Origin: Cherax quadricarinatus
Taxonomy: Eukaryota > Arthropoda > Malacostraca > Decapoda > Parastacidae
DNA length: 64,000 nt
Direction of reading: 5' to 3'
Assembly (NCBI RefSeq): GCF_038502225.1
Contig: NC_091382.1
Location: 10,864,602 to 10,928,601 of the forward strand
In this document: piece by piece, positions 32,301 to 44,267 of the stretch
Numbering within the stretch: position 1 is the stretch's first letter
How the letters are laid out: every line of letters starts with the position of its first letter
Program-made: the position numbers and the translations under genes
The notes under the pieces: generated by a model
The model's database searches: none
What the model was told of the DNA's origin: nothing
Seen by the model: the letters and a program-made list of their open reading frames with translations, nothing else

Positions 32301-35300
32301 TTTCCTAGGCTCCTCAACTTATTAATCTCAGTCCAAAACTTTCTTATTTTCAGCAAAATTTGTTAAAATCTCACCCACTCATTTGCTCTCTTTTTACACT
32401 GCATCACCACTCTCTTAACCTCTCTTTATCTCTCCATATACTCTTCCCTCCTTGCATCACTTCTACTTTGTAAAAATCTCTCATATGCTAACTTCTTCTC
32501 TCTTACTAATCTCTTTACATCATCATTCTACCAATCGCTCTTCTTCCCTCTCGCACCCACTTTCCTGTAACCACAAACCTCTGCTGAACACTCTAACACT
32601 ACTTTCTTAAACCTACCCCATACATCATCAACCCCACTGCCTATGCTCTCACTAGTCCATCTATCCAGTAATAGCAGGAGAGTACAAAGAGGGTGGAGAG
32701 TACCAGGGGGTGGCAGGAGAGAAGCAGGATACTACTAGGGGGGTGGCAGGAGTGTACCAGGGGCGGTAGTAGAAGACTACCAGGGGGGTGCCAGGAAAAA
32801 ACAGGAGGGTGGCAGGATAGTACCAGGAGGGTGGAAGGAGAGTACCAGTGGGGTGCCAGGAGAGCACCAGGGGGGAGTGCCAGGAGAGTAGCAGGGGGCG
32901 TGTCATGAGACTAGCAGAAGGGCTGGCAGGAGACTCGCACAGGGGGTGGCGGGAGGGTGAAAGAGTACCAGGGGGGTGGCAGGACAGTAGCAGGGGGGTG
33001 GTAGGAGAGTACCAGAAGGAGTGGCAGAAGAATAGCAGGGGTGGCAAGAGTACGAGGGGGGGGGTTCCAGGAGAGTGCCAGGAGGGGTGGCAGTAGAGTA
33101 GCAGGTAGTGGCAGAAGAGTACCAATGGGGTGGCAGGAAAGTAGCAAGAAGGTGGCAGGAGAATACCAGAGATGGGTGACAGGAGAGTACCAGGGGGTGT
33201 GACAGGAGAGTAGCAGGAGGGTGAAAGGAGAGACCCAGGGGTGTGGCAGGACAGTAGCAGGGAGGAGGCAGGAGAGTGCCAGGAGGGGTGGCAGAAGAAT
33301 AGCAAGGATGGCAGGAGAATACCAGGGGAGTTCCAGGAGAGTTCCAGGAGGGGTGGCAGTAGAGTAGCAGGGGGTGGCAGGAGTAGCACAGGGGTGGTTA
33401 GAGAATAGCAGGGGTGTGGCAGGAGAGCACCAGGGGGGTGGCAGGACTGTAACAAGGGGGTGGTAGGAGAGTACCAGGAGGGGTGGCAGAAGAATAGCAG
33501 AGGTGGCAGGAGAGTACCAGGGGGGGTTCCAGGAGAGTGCCAGGAGGGGTAGCAGTAGAGTAGCAGGGGGTGGCAGGAGTTGCAGGGGGGGGTGGCAGGA
33601 GAGTACCAGGGGGGGTAGCAATAGAGAATCAAGGGGGTGGCAGGAGAGTACCAGGAGGGGTGGCAGAAGAATAGCAGGGGTGGCAGGAGAGTACCAGGGG
33701 GGTAGCAATAGAGTATCAAGGGGGTGGCAGGAGAGTACCAGGAGGGGTGGCAGAAGAATAGCAGGGGTGGCAGGAGAGTACTAGGGGGTGCCAGGAGAGT
33801 GCCAGGAGGGGTGGCTTTAGAGTAGCAGGGGGTGGCAGGAGAGTACCAGAGGGGTGGCAGGAGGGTGGCAGGAGAGCACCAGGGGCATGGCAGGAGAATG
33901 GAAGATGGGTGACAGGAGAGTAGCAGGAGGGTAGCAGGAGAGTAGCAGGGGTGGCATGAGAATAGCAGGGGGTTTGAAGGAGGGTGGCAGGAGAGTAGCA
34001 GGGGGTGGCAGGAGGGTAGCAGGGGGTGGCAGGAGAGTAGCAGGGGGTAGCAGGAGGGTAGCAGGGGTTGGCAGGAGAGTAGCAGGGGGTAGCAGGAGAG
34101 TAACAGAGGGGGGGGGGTTGCAGGAGAGCAGCAGGGTGGCACGAGTGTGTCAGGGAGTGGCAATGGAGTAGCAGAGGGTTGAGAAGAGAGTAGCAGGGGG
34201 TAGCAGGAGGGTAGCAGGGGTTGGCAGGAGAGTAGCAGGGGGTAGCAGGAGGGTAGCAGGGGGTGGCAGGAGAGTAGCAGAGCATTGGGAAGGGAGTAGC
34301 AGGGGTGGCAGTTGTAGCAGCGGGGTTGGGAGTAGAATGGCAAGGGGGTGGCAGGAGAGTAGCAGTGGGTGGCAAGAGAGTACCAGGAGGGTAACAGTGG
34401 GTGGCAAGAGAGTACCAGGAGGGTAGCAGGGGAGTGGCAAGAGAGTAGCAGGGAGTGGCAAGAGTGCCAAGAGAGTAGCAGGGGGTGGCAGGAGAGTAGC
34501 AGTGGGTGGCAAGAGAGTACCAGGAGGGTAGCAGGGGAGTGGCAGGGGGTTGCAGGAGAGTAGCAGGGGCTTGGGAGGAGAGTAGCAGATGGGTGGCAGA
34601 AAAGTAGCAGGGGGTGGCAAAAGGGTAGCAAGGGGGTGGCAGGAGAGTATCAGGGGGTGGCAGAAAAGTAGCAGGGGAGTGGCAGGAGAGTATCAGGGGG
34701 TGGCAGGAGGGTAACAGGGTGGCAGGAGAGTATCAGGGGGTGGCAAGAGAGTAGCAAGGGATGGCAAGAGAGTAGCAGGGGGTTGGGAGGATAGTAGCAA
34801 GGGATGACAGGAGAGTGGCAGGGGATGACAGGAGAGTGGCAGGGGATGACAGGAGAGTGGCAGGGGGTGGCAGGAGACTAGCAGGGGGTGGCAGGAGAGT
34901 AGCAGGGGGTGGCAGGAGGGTAACAGGGTGCCAGGAGAGTAGCAAAGGGGTGGCAGGATAGTAGCAAGGGGGTGGCAGGAGAGTAGCAGGGGGTTGGGAG
35001 GATAGTAGCAGTGGGTTGACAGGGGAGTAGCAGTGGGTGGCAAGAGAGTACCAGGAGGGTAGCAGGGGGGTGGCAGGAGAGTAGCAGTGGGTTGACAGGG
35101 GAGTAGCAGTGGGTGGCAAGAGAGTACCAGGAGGGTAGCAGGAGGGTGGCAGGAGAGTAGCAGGGGGTGGCAGGATAGTAGCAGTGGGTTGACAGGGGAG
35201 TAGCAGTGGGTGGCAAGAGAGTACCAGGAGGGTAGCAGGGGGGTGGCAGGAGAGTAGCAAAGAGGTGGCAGGATAGTAGCAGTGGGTTGACAGGGGAGTA

Positions 35301-35792
35301 GCAGTGGGTGGCAAGAGAGTACCAGGAGGGTAGCAGGGGTTGGCAGGAGAGTAGCAGTGGGTTGACAGGGGAATAGCAGTGGGTGGTAAGAGAGTACCAG
35401 GAGGGTAGCAGCGGGTGGCAGGAGAGTAGCAGTGGGTTGACAGGGGAGTAGCAGTGGGTGGCAAGAGAGTACCAGGAGGGTAGCAGGGGGTGGCAGTAGA
35501 GTAGCAGTGGGTTGACAGGGGAGTAGCAGTGGGTGGCAAAAGAGTACCAGGAGGGTGGCAGAAGAGTAGCAGGGGGCTGGGAGGAGAGTAGCAGGGGGTG
35601 GCAGACGAGTAGCAGGGGGTGGCAGGAGAGTAGCAAGGGGGTGGCAGGAGAGTAGCAAGGGGGTGGCAGGAGAGTACCAGGGGGTTGGGAGGATAGTAGC
35701 ATGCGGGTGGCAGAAAAGTAGCAGGGGATGACAGGAGGGTAACAGGGTGGCAGGAGAGTAGCAGAGGGTTGGGAGGAGAGTAGCAAGAGGTT

Positions 35793-36103
35793 AAGATAAG
35801 ATAAGATAAGATTTCGTTCGGATTTTTAACCCCGGAGGGTTAGCCACCCAGGATAACCCAAGAAAGTCAGTGCGTCATCGAGGACTGTCTAACTTATTTC
35901 CATTGTGGTCCTCAATCTTGTCCCCCAGGATGCGACCCACACCAGTCGACTAACACCCAGGTACCTATTTGCTGCTAGGTGAACAGGACAACAGGTGTAA
36001 GGAAACGTGTCGAAATGTTTCCACCCGCCGGGAATCGAACCCGGGCCCTCCGTGTGTGAAGCGGGAGCTTTAGCCACCAGGTCACTGGGCCACCAGAAGA
36101 GTA
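35793..36103 (-). mobile_element. tRNA-derived SINE, full length (tRNA-Val-like head)
   Basis: Minus strand: head with CCTGGTGGCTAAAGCTCCCG and GGGTTCGATTCCCGG, body AGGTACCTGGGTGTTAGTCG, end TTAAAAATCCGAACGAAATC and a TTATC-repeat tail (AAGATAAGATAAGAT on +). Very close to 11096-11392. Its insertion inside an otherwise continuous array dates it after array formation. Confidence 0.9.
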
Positions 36104-36315
36104 GCAGGGGGTGGCACGAGAGTAGCAGGGGGGTGGCAGAAATTAGCAAGGGAGTGACAGGAGAGTAGCAAGTGGGTGGCAGGAGAGTAGCAGGGGATGG
36201 CGGGAGTTTAGCAGGGGGTTGGGAGGAGAGTAACAGGAGGGTGGCAGGAGAGTAGCAGGGGGTGGCAGGAAGGTAACAGGTGGGTGGCAGGAGAGAAGCA
36301 GGGGGTGGCAGGAGA

Positions 36316-36735
36316 GTAGCACTGGGGTGGCAAGAGAGTAGCACTGGGGTGGCAAGAGAGTAGCACTGGGGTGGCAGGAGAGTAGCACTGGGGTGGCAAG
36401 AGAGTAGCACTGGGGTGGCAAGAGAGTAGCACTGGGGTGGCAAGAGAGTAGCACTGGGGTGGCAAGAGAGTAGCACTGGGGTGGCAAGAGAGTAGCACTG
36501 GGGTGGCAAGAGAGTAGCACTGGGGTGGCAAGAGAGTAGCACTGGGGTGGCAAGAGAGTAGCACTGGGGTGGCAAGAAAGTAGCACTGGGGTGGCAAGAG
36601 AGTAGCACTGGGGTGGCAAGTGAGTAGCACTGGGGTGGCAAGAGAGTAGCACTGGGGTGGCAAGAGAGTAGCACTGGGGTGGCAAGAGAGTAGCACTGGG
36701 GTGGCAAGAGAGTAGCACTGTGGTGGCAAGAGAGT
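36316..36735. repeat. homogeneous 22-bp sub-array
   Basis: About 19 nearly identical copies of AGTAGCACTGGGGTGGCAAG plus AG at the right end of the degenerate array, so this end was amplified most recently. Confidence 0.9.
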
Positions 36736-36784
36736 AATGGTGTGTTGGGAGGAGAGCAGCAGGGGGGGGGGGGCAGTAGAGAAG

Positions 36785-38570
36785 TAAACAGAAGAAAGAC
36801 GCTCCCTCTACAGAAAACGACGAAGAATCACTTAACTCCTCAAGAATGCTAGATTATCTGATACACGGAAGGAAGTGCTGACCAGGGAAGTGGAGAGTAT
36901 CGAACTTAAGTTAAAGAACTGTTACAGGACCCAGGAGAGACAGGAGAAGCTAAAAGCGATTAGTGAAATTGTAAGAAATTCGAAATATTTCTTTTCATAT
37001 GCCAAAAACAAGGCAAGTATTGGGCCCTTGCTCAGACAAGATGGGACTTACACAGATGACAACTAAGTGAGTGAGATTGTTAGAGTGAGATTCTGAAATC
37101 CCAATACGACTCTGTGTTTAATGAGCCACTAATCAGTCTGAAGATGGACAATCCAAATAATTTTTTCATGAATGAGCCTCAAAACTCCAATGTATGGTAG
37201 ATTTCCGACATTACCCTAACTCCAATAGACTTTGAGAAAGCCACTGACAACATGCCCATGCCCTCAGCCCCAGGACCAGACTCGTGGAACTCTGTGTTAA
37301 TTAAGAACTGAAAGAAACCCCTCTCACGTGCCCTAAGTATACTATGGAGAAGGAGCTTAGGCATGGACGAAATTTCGTAGTCACTTAAAACAACGGATAT
37401 AGCCCCACTCCATAAAGGTGGCAGCAAAGCATTAGCTAAGAACTATAGACCAATAGCTCTAACATCCCACATCATAAAAGTCATTGAAAGAAGCTAAGAA
37501 GCACTATTGCAAACCACTTAGATACCCAAAAACTGCACAATTCAAGGCAACATGGTTTCAGGGCAGGTCGCTCCTGCCTTTCGCAACTATTGGATCAATA
37601 TGATATAGTCTTGGATGCACTGGAAGAAAAACAGAATGCAGATGTAATATACACAGACTTTGCAAAGGCGTTTGACGAGTACAATCATGGCGTAATAGCG
37701 CACAAAATACGTGCTAAAGAAGAGCTCTGTTCCACAAGGCACAATACTCTCCCCCATCCTGTTCCTCATCCTCATATCAGACATAGACAGAGATGTAATC
37801 CACAGAACCATGCCATCCTTTGCAGACGATACTAGGATCTGCATGAGACTGTCATCTATTGAGGACACTGTTAACCTCCAAGAAGATATAAACTAAGTTT
37901 TCTAATGGGCAACGGAAAACTATATGATCAATGAAAAATTCCAACTACTCCGTTATGGAAAACTGGAGGAGATAATAACTAGAACCGAGTATACTACAAA
38001 CTCTGATCATACAATAGAGCGATAAAATGTGAAGGACCTGGGAGTGGTTATGTCTGAGGATCTCACTTTCAAGAATCACAACAGTGCCTCGATCACATCT
38101 GCAATGAAAATGTAGGATGGATAATGAGAACGTTCTAAACAAGAGATGCCAAGCCAATGATAATCCTCTTCAAATCACTTGTTCTCTCTAGGATGGAATA
38201 CTATTGTACATTAACATCTCCATTCAAAGCAAGAGAAATTGCAAATCCAGTGTACAGAGAACCTTTACCGCATGCTTGGAACGCTTGGAAGCACTTGACT
38301 TGTGCTCATTGGAATGCAGGCGAGAGAGAGAGAGATTATAATCTACACTTGGAAAATCCTAGAAGGAATGGTCCCGAATCTGCACACAGAAATCACTCCC
38401 TACGAAAGTAAAAGACTGGGCAGGCAGTGCAAAATACCCCCAATTAAAAGTAGGGGCGCCATTGGTGCACTAAGAGCCAACACCATAAGTGTCTGGGGGC
38501 CCAAGACTGTTCAACAGCCTCCCACCAAGCATAAAGGGAATTACCTGAATTGGCTGAATAGTAGGGGGTG
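36785..38570 (+). pseudogene. LINE RT remnant (L2/CR1-supergroup-like)
   Basis: Pieces in several + frames: VESIELKLKNCYRTQERQEKL (36875-37066), SAPGPDSWNSVLIKN (about 37265), KNYRPIALTSHIIKVIE (about 37440), ADVIYTDFAKAFDEYNHG (motif A, about 37640), VPQGTILSPILFLILISDID (about 37725), SFADDTRICMRL (motif C, about 37815), LVLSRMEYYCTL and a C-terminal part with ANTISVWGPK. Stops and frameshifts throughout. The VPQGT and SFADDTR pattern suggests an L2- or Daphne-like group; this is uncertain. The 5' edge abuts the preceding array. Confidence 0.75.
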
Positions 38571-39620
38571 GCAGGTGGGGATAATTAACTCGTTTGGAAA
38601 GGGGGGGGGGGTAACTAGTACACTCGGCCATCTGAGGGCCCTAGCCCCCTCAGAAGCTAGTACTCTTTCACTTCCTTGTTCTCATGACAGCTAGCAAACA
38701 CGTGCATCAGAGAGCTGGGCCTCTCATGCTGATGTCAGGATGTCCTCTGCTCATAATTAGAATCTCTGAACAACTGCACACACGAGCTTAAGCCTGGGTC
38801 AATTGCTCTTTCTCTATGTTAAGAAAAAAAAAAACTCTTACCTGATAAACTAGTTAGGGGTATTATGACTCCCAGCCCACAGCTAGAACAACAGCTCTCG
38901 TGCTGAACTCTGTTGCAATCACTGGCGATAAATACCTATAAGCCTAGGTCAGCAGTTAGTGCCTGGAAGCTTGTGCATAGCTGAGCTGGGTCAGATTGCT
39001 TTAAGGAACGAGGGTGAATGTGTGTCACGGGCCGCTACGACATAGACAGTACCCGCCGCAAAACAAAGTGGCTGCACGTTCATAGACTCCTGATCAGTCT
39101 CTAGAACACTAGGAAAGTTAATCTAGTGCGGTGTGCACTCAGGCATAATCGAACATTAGAGGAAACTTCTCCCTACCGTGGATAATACGAATGGTGGTAA
39201 TGAAGAGTGACTACCGACGCATTGCGAGTGATAGGACATTACTGTATCTGGGAACAGCAGCCTACTCAAGCCATCATTCTCGGGGTCAAATTGTGTCAGT
39301 TACATACCCAGGTTAAGTCCAAACTCATATTAGCTTGTGTTAGCTGCAGCTAATAGGTAGATATGGGATTTAACTAGGGTTACCAATAGACCCCGTGATC
39401 TACAGACGATTCGCCCAACATGAGTAACCTAATGTTATGCCTTTTTCTCCATCATATAAATAAATACCCTGGCTCTTAGGGGTAAACAGCCTGTCTAGGA
39501 GCATTGAAAATATTAAACCGCACAAACAAACCTAGGGCCAAGCTTGTTCCTTCTCACAAATTATAAAACAATAATTATATGGTCCATACTTGTACTTATT
39601 TTAAAGGACGTAAAAACTCT
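38571..39620. other. no feature recognised
   Basis: About 1 kb of mostly unique sequence without a credible coding region or a repeat copy found elsewhere in the window. A 15-bp A/T-poor block GGGGGGGGGG at 38603 and a short A-tract at 38822 are the only simple sequences. Confidence 0.5.
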
Positions 39621-39623
39621 ATG

Positions 39624-41560
39624 TACATACAACATACAAGCTTCCCACTACATACAACATACAAGCTTCCCACTACATACAGGCTTCCCACTACATACAA
39701 CATACAAGCTTCCCACTACATACAACATACAAGCTTCCCACTACATACAACATACAAGCTTCCCACTACATACAACATACAAGCTTCCCACTACATACAA
39801 CATACAAGCTTCCCACTACATACAACATACAAGCTTCCCACTGCATACAGCATACAAGCTTCCCACTACATACAACATACAAGCTTCCCACTACATACAA
39901 CATACAAACTTCCCACTGCATACAGCATACAAGCTTCCCACTACATACAACATACAAGCTTCCCACTACATACAACATACAAGCTTCCCACTACATACAA
40001 CATACAAGCTTCCCACTACATACAACATACAAGCTTCCCACTACATACAACATACAAGCTTCCCACTACATACAACATACAAGCTTCCCACTACATACAA
40101 CATACAAGCTTCCCACTGCATACAACATACAAGCTTCCCACTACATACAACATACAAGCTTCCCACTACATACAACATACAAGCTTCCCACTACATACAA
40201 CATACAAGCTTCCCACTACATACAACATACAAGCTTCCCACTACATACAACATACAAGCTTCCCACTACATACAACATACAAGCTTCCCACTACATACAA
40301 CATACAAGCTTCCCACTACATACAACATACAAGCTTCCCACTACATACAACATACAAGCTTCCCACTGCATACAACATACAAGCTTCCCACTGCATACAA
40401 CATACAAGCTTCCCACTGCATACAACATACAAGCTTCCCACTACATACAACATACAAGCTTCCCACTACATACAACATACAAGCTTCCCACTACATACAA
40501 CATACAAGCTTCCCACTACATACAACATTCAAGCTTCCCATTACATACAACATACAAGCTTCCGACTACATACAACATACAAGCTTCCCACTACATACAA
40601 CATACAAACTTCCCACTACATACAACATACAAGCTTCCCACTGCATACAACATACAAGCTTCCCACTACATACAACATACAAGCTTCCCACTACATACAA
40701 CATACAAGCTTCCCACTACATACAACATACAAGCTTCCCACTACATACAACATACAAGCTTCCCACTACATACAACATACAAGCTTCCCACTACATACAA
40801 CATACAAGCTTCCCACTACATACAACATACAAGCTTCCCACTGCATACAACATACAAGCTTCCCACTGCATACAACATACAAGCTTCCCACTACATACAA
40901 CATACAAGCTTCCCACCCACTACATACAACATACAAGCTTCCCACTACATACAACATACAAGCTTCCCACTACATACAACATACAAGCTTCCCACTACAT
41001 ACAACATACAAGCTTCCCACTACATACAACATACAAGCTTCCCACTACATACAACATACAAGCTTCCCACTACATATAACATACAAGCTTCCCACTACAT
41101 ACAACATACAAGCTTCCCACTACATACAACATACAAGCTTCCCACTACATACAACATACAAGCTTCCCACTACATACAACATACAAGCTTCCCACTACAT
41201 ACAACATACAAGCTTCCCACTACATACAACATACAAGCTTCCCACTACATACAACATACAAGCTTCCCACTACATACAACATACAAGCTTCCCACTACAT
41301 ACAACATACAAGCTTCCCACTACATACAACATACAAGCTTCCCACTACATACAACATACAAGCTTCCCACTACATACAACATACAAGCTTCCCACTACAT
41401 ACAACATACAAGCTTCCCACTACATACAACATACAAGCTTCCCACTACATACAACATACAAGCTTCCCACTACATACAACATACAAGCTTCCCACTACAT
41501 ACAACATACAAGCTTCCCACTGCATACAACATACAAGCTTCCTACTACATACAAGCTTCC
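39624..41560. repeat. 25-bp tandem array with a HindIII site per unit
   Basis: About 77 copies of a 25-bp unit containing CATACAAGCTTCCCACTACA. Differences are few (ACA/GCA, one CCCACCCACT insertion at 40914 that shifts the phase by 4 bp). Plus-strand frames up to 681 codons are open because the unit lacks stops. DNA between 41570 and 42125 shows no feature. Confidence 0.95.
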
Positions 41561-42127
41561 TACTACATACAAAAATCACCAAACACCAATACACCTTTAC
41601 CAAGTACTCACATTAGCTCACTAGCACACTGCTATTAGTAGTTAAGAAAAGAAAAACCATTTATGAACAGGGAGGCTCCATTACTCCCCCCTTCTGCCGG
41701 TCTCGTAGCTATCAGGCAAAACACTACACACGCACTCTCCCAAAACAAACAGGGCTCTCCTCATACTAGGACCTTACAGATATATCAGGAGGTTAATGAC
41801 AAACATTAAAGCAACCTGTGGCATAAACTTACCCAAAATCACCCCTCCATCCCCCTGCTTACACAAACACCAAACCATGATCTCCTGCTCCAGCCAACGC
41901 TTTCACAGTACTGCCTCAGAAAACACAGCTCGCCTGTTCCTGTCCTGGCTACTCTTCAGGACTAATACTCGTCTGGTTTCAGAATTAATCCCGTAAATTG
42001 ACATTATATATGGAGTGTTTTATACACATTTTCAACAATACATTGTGTAATACCTATCATTTTTCAAGGCAAATGTGAAATACTTGACATATACGCCCCT
42101 TTGGGGCAAAGTTAACTAAGTTATTCC

Positions 42128-42425
42128 ATCCCTTCAACCACCTGTGGAATCAACTGCAATGTCCAGTGCAGATCCAGGCTGCTGGAATCTGGACTGCAAA
42201 ACCAAGCTAAGTCTTCCCCTGTTACCTTTGAGGTCACCAACAATTATGATACGTTGATAGTTGTGTTGTAGCAGAAGGGAGTCCACATTTTCCATTAGGA
42301 AGTTGATGAGGTCTGCATGTTGCCTCTGAGGTCTGTACATTGCACATACTAGTACAGAGGTGCTAGTGTTATGCATAGCTTGATCATTTTAAGGTGAGTA
42401 GGAATGGCAACATCAATGTGCTGGT
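42128..42425 (-). pseudogene. LINE endonuclease (APE-type) fragment
   Basis: Minus strand: DVAIPTHLKMIKLCIT-like start, then VLVCAMYRPQRQHADLINFL and IIIVGDLKGNRG. The YRP...(I/V)GD(L)(N/K) pattern is that of the endonuclease domain of LINE ORF2 proteins. Truncated on both sides. Confidence 0.6.
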
Positions 42426-42500
42426 CATGTACCTACAAGTACACACACGTACACACACACACGTAAACACACACACACGTAAACACACACACACATAGTA
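42426..42500. repeat. AC-rich microsatellite
   Basis: Interrupted (AC)n with GTA steps, directly before the truncated CR1-like element. Confidence 0.9.
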
Positions 42501-43840
42501 TGCAAAATTATGGAGAAGATTATCAGGAGGAGAGTGGTGGAGCACCTGGAACGGAACAGGAGTATAAATGCCAACCAGCACGGATTCACGGAAGGCAAAT
42601 CTTGTGTCACAAACCTTCTGGAGTTTTATGATAAAATAACAGAAGTAAGACACGAGAGAGAGGGGTGGGTTGATTGCATCTTCTTGGACTGCAAGAAGGC
42701 CTTTGACACAGTTCCTCAAAAGAGATTAGTGCAGAAGCTAGAGCATCAGGCGCATATAACAGGAAGGGCACTGCAATGGATCAGAGAATACCTGACAGGG
42801 AGGCAACAACGAGTCATGGTACGTAATGATGTATCACAGTGGGCACCTGTGACGAGCGGGGTCCCACAGGGGTCGGTCCTAGGACCAGTGCTATTTTTGG
42901 TATATGTGAACGACATGATGGAAGGGTTAGACTCAGAAGTGTCCCTGTTTGCAGATGATGTGAAGTTAATGAGGAGAATTAAATCTGATGAGGACCAGGC
43001 AGGACTTCAAAGAGACCTGGACAGACTGGACACCTGGTCCAGCAAATGGCTTCTCGAATTTAATCCTGCCAAATGCAAAGTCATGAAGATAGGGAAAGGG
43101 CACAGAAGACCACAGACAGAGTATAGGCTAGGTGGCCAAAGACTGCAAACCTCACTCAAGGAGAAAGATCTTGGGGTGAGTATAACACCGAGCATGTCTC
43201 CGGAAGCACACATCAATCAGATAACTGCTGCAGCATATGGGCGCCTGGCAAACCTGAGAACAGCATTCCGATACCTTAGTAAGGAATCATTCAAGACACT
43301 GTACACCTTGTATGTCAGGCCCATACTGGAGTATGCAGCACCTGTTTGGAACCCGCACTTGATAAAGCACGTCAAGAAACTAGAGAAAGTACAAAGGTTT
43401 GCGACAAGGTTAGTTCCAGAGCTAAGGGGAATGTCCTATGAAGAAAGATTAAGGGAAATCGGCCTGACGACACTGGAGGACAGGAGGGTCAGGGGAGACA
43501 TGATAACGACATATAAAATACTGCGTGGAATAGACAAGGTGGACAAAGACAGGATGTTCCAGGGAGGGGACACAGAAACAAGAGGCCACAATTGGAAGTT
43601 GAAGACACAAATGAGTCAGAGAGATAGTAGGAAGTATTTCTTCAGTCATAGAGTTGTAAGGCAGTGGAATAGCCTAGAAAATGACGTAGTGGAGGCAGGA
43701 ACCATACACAGTTTTAAGACGAGGTTTGATAAAGCTCATGGAGCGGGGAGAGAGAGGGCCCAGTAGCAACCGGTGAAGAGGCGGGGCCAGGAGCTAAGAC
43801 TCGACCCCAGCAACCACAAATAGGTGAGTACAAATAGGTG
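42501..43840 (+). mobile_element. CR1-like LINE (second subfamily), 5'-truncated
   Basis: Comprises the RT open frame (42510-43766), a short 3' untranslated part with GGCGGGGCCAGGAGC and CTCGACCCC, and a terminal AATAGGTGAGTACAAATAGG repeat that leads into AC repeats. Two more 3' ends of this subfamily lie at 43876-43990 and 47882-47945, and decayed coding pieces at 45812-45985, 46385-46930 and 60572-60690. Confidence 0.85.
42510..43766 (+). CDS. reverse transcriptase (palm to C-terminus) of CR1-like LINE
   Basis: 418 codons without a stop. Order: NQHGFTEGKSCVTNLLEFYD (finger), FLDCKKAFDTVP (palm motif A, about residue 58), TSGVPQGSVLGPVLF (about residue 115), SLFADDVKLM (motif C, catalytic Asp pair, about residue 146), KCKVMKIGKG, LYTLYVRPILEYAAPVW (thumb), YEERLREIGLTTLEDRR, then FFSHRVVRQWNSL and FKTRFDKA at the end. 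The methionine is internal: LINE RTs normally begin further upstream with the endonuclease and NYRPISL finger block, which are missing here. The palm is intact, but without the endonuclease and 5' region the copy cannot move by itself. It is the least decayed RT of this subfamily in the window. Confidence 0.85.
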   Translation: MEKIIRRRVVEHLERNRSINANQHGFTEGKSCVTNLLEFYDKITEVRHEREGWVDCIFLDCKKAFDTVPQKRLVQKLEHQAHITGRALQWIREYLTGRQQRVMVRNDVSQWAPVTSGVPQGSVLGPVLFLVYVNDMMEGLDSEVSLFADDVKLMRRIKSDEDQAGLQRDLDRLDTWSSKWLLEFNPAKCKVMKIGKGHRRPQTEYRLGGQRLQTSLKEKDLGVSITPSMSPEAHINQITAAAYGRLANLRTAFRYLSKESFKTLYTLYVRPILEYAAPVWNPHLIKHVKKLEKVQRFATRLVPELRGMSYEERLREIGLTTLEDRRVRGDMITTYKILRGIDKVDKDRMFQGGDTETRGHNWKLKTQMSQRDSRKYFFSHRVVRQWNSLENDVVEAGTIHSFKTRFDKAHGAGRERAQ

Positions 43841-43875
43841 AGTACACACACACGTACACATACACATGTACACAC

Positions 43876-43990
43876 ACATAAAGCTCACGGTTCAGGGAGA
43901 GTGACCTAGTAGCGACCAGTGAAGAGGCGGGGCCAGGAGCTTGGACTCGACCCCTGCAACCTCAACTAGGTGAGTACAACTGGGCGAGTA
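43876..43990 (+). mobile_element. 3' end of CR1-like LINE (second subfamily)
   Basis: AAAGCTCACGGTTCAGGGAG, GGCGGGGCCAGGAGCTTGG, CTCGACCCCTGCAACCTC and AACTAGGTGAGTACAACTGG match the 3' end at 43735-43840. Almost no coding sequence remains. Confidence 0.75.
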
Positions 43991-43993
43991 CGT

Positions 43994-44025
<32 letters not shown>

Positions 44026-44047
44026 ACACATACACACATGCGCGCGA

Positions 44048-44100
<53 letters not shown>
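43991..44100. repeat. (AC)n microsatellite
   Basis: About 100 bp AC repeat with a few interruptions, directly after a LINE 3' end; it may have grown from the element's tail. Confidence 0.9.
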
Positions 44101-44101
<1 letters not shown>

Positions 44102-44267
44102 CCTCTCTCACTGACAGCACCAGTAAACATACCTCAGTGAGAAAAACAAAAATCTTGGCAGACTCGCATTAAAAAGAGTATTGCTCTGCTATTTCAATTA
44201 GTGTTGTGGCAGCCATGAAATTCCTTAACTGTTCCCTAAGGTTGCCAGAACTCTGAGGAATCCCTGG

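Larger units (their letters stand above)
29430..32660 (-). pseudogene. RTE LINE, linker and RT, split by a hAT-like insertion
   Basis: Reading the minus strand from the right: 32660-32308 gives the endonuclease-RT linker in broken frames (residues like WIDGLVRA, GKWVREGRR, FGLRLI). After the insertion 32300-30316, it resumes at 30315 with RMGLIVKNMRRELFSGELEV and EAVGRMKEGKASGIDGIKIE (29927-30238). Then come WQRACIVPLYKGKGDKRV, GRGCVDQVFHCKHIGEQH, AFMDLEKAYDRVDRGAM (palm motif A, about 29700-29760), and SPWLFNIYEVVREVNARV ending at WELSQLL. The catalytic FADD block is missing, because the sequence inverts there into the + strand fragment at 29163-29425. Stops and frameshifts are present. Its 5' end meets the 32665 array. 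Confidence 0.8.
32665..36770. repeat. degenerate purine-rich minisatellite (about 18-22 bp)
   Basis: Units of the form GTGGCAGGAGAGTAGCAGGG or GTGGCAGGAGAGTACCAGGA vary in length and sequence. The left part (32.7-33.9 kb) is the most diverged; 34.7-35.6 kb shows repeated larger blocks with GTGGGTTGACAGGGGAGTAG. A tRNA-SINE (35793-36103) is inserted in it. It ends in a G-tract at about 36763. Minus-strand open frames (for example 32661-34631) are artefacts. Confidence 0.95.

Noticed and set aside
29163..32660. Twin-priming inversion of the RTE copy
   Set aside because: The joined ends have the wrong polarity for twin priming; see the separate finding.
39544..41624. 511- and 681-codon frames in the 25-bp array
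   Set aside because: Overlapping frames with a 25-aa period follow from a 25-bp stop-free unit.
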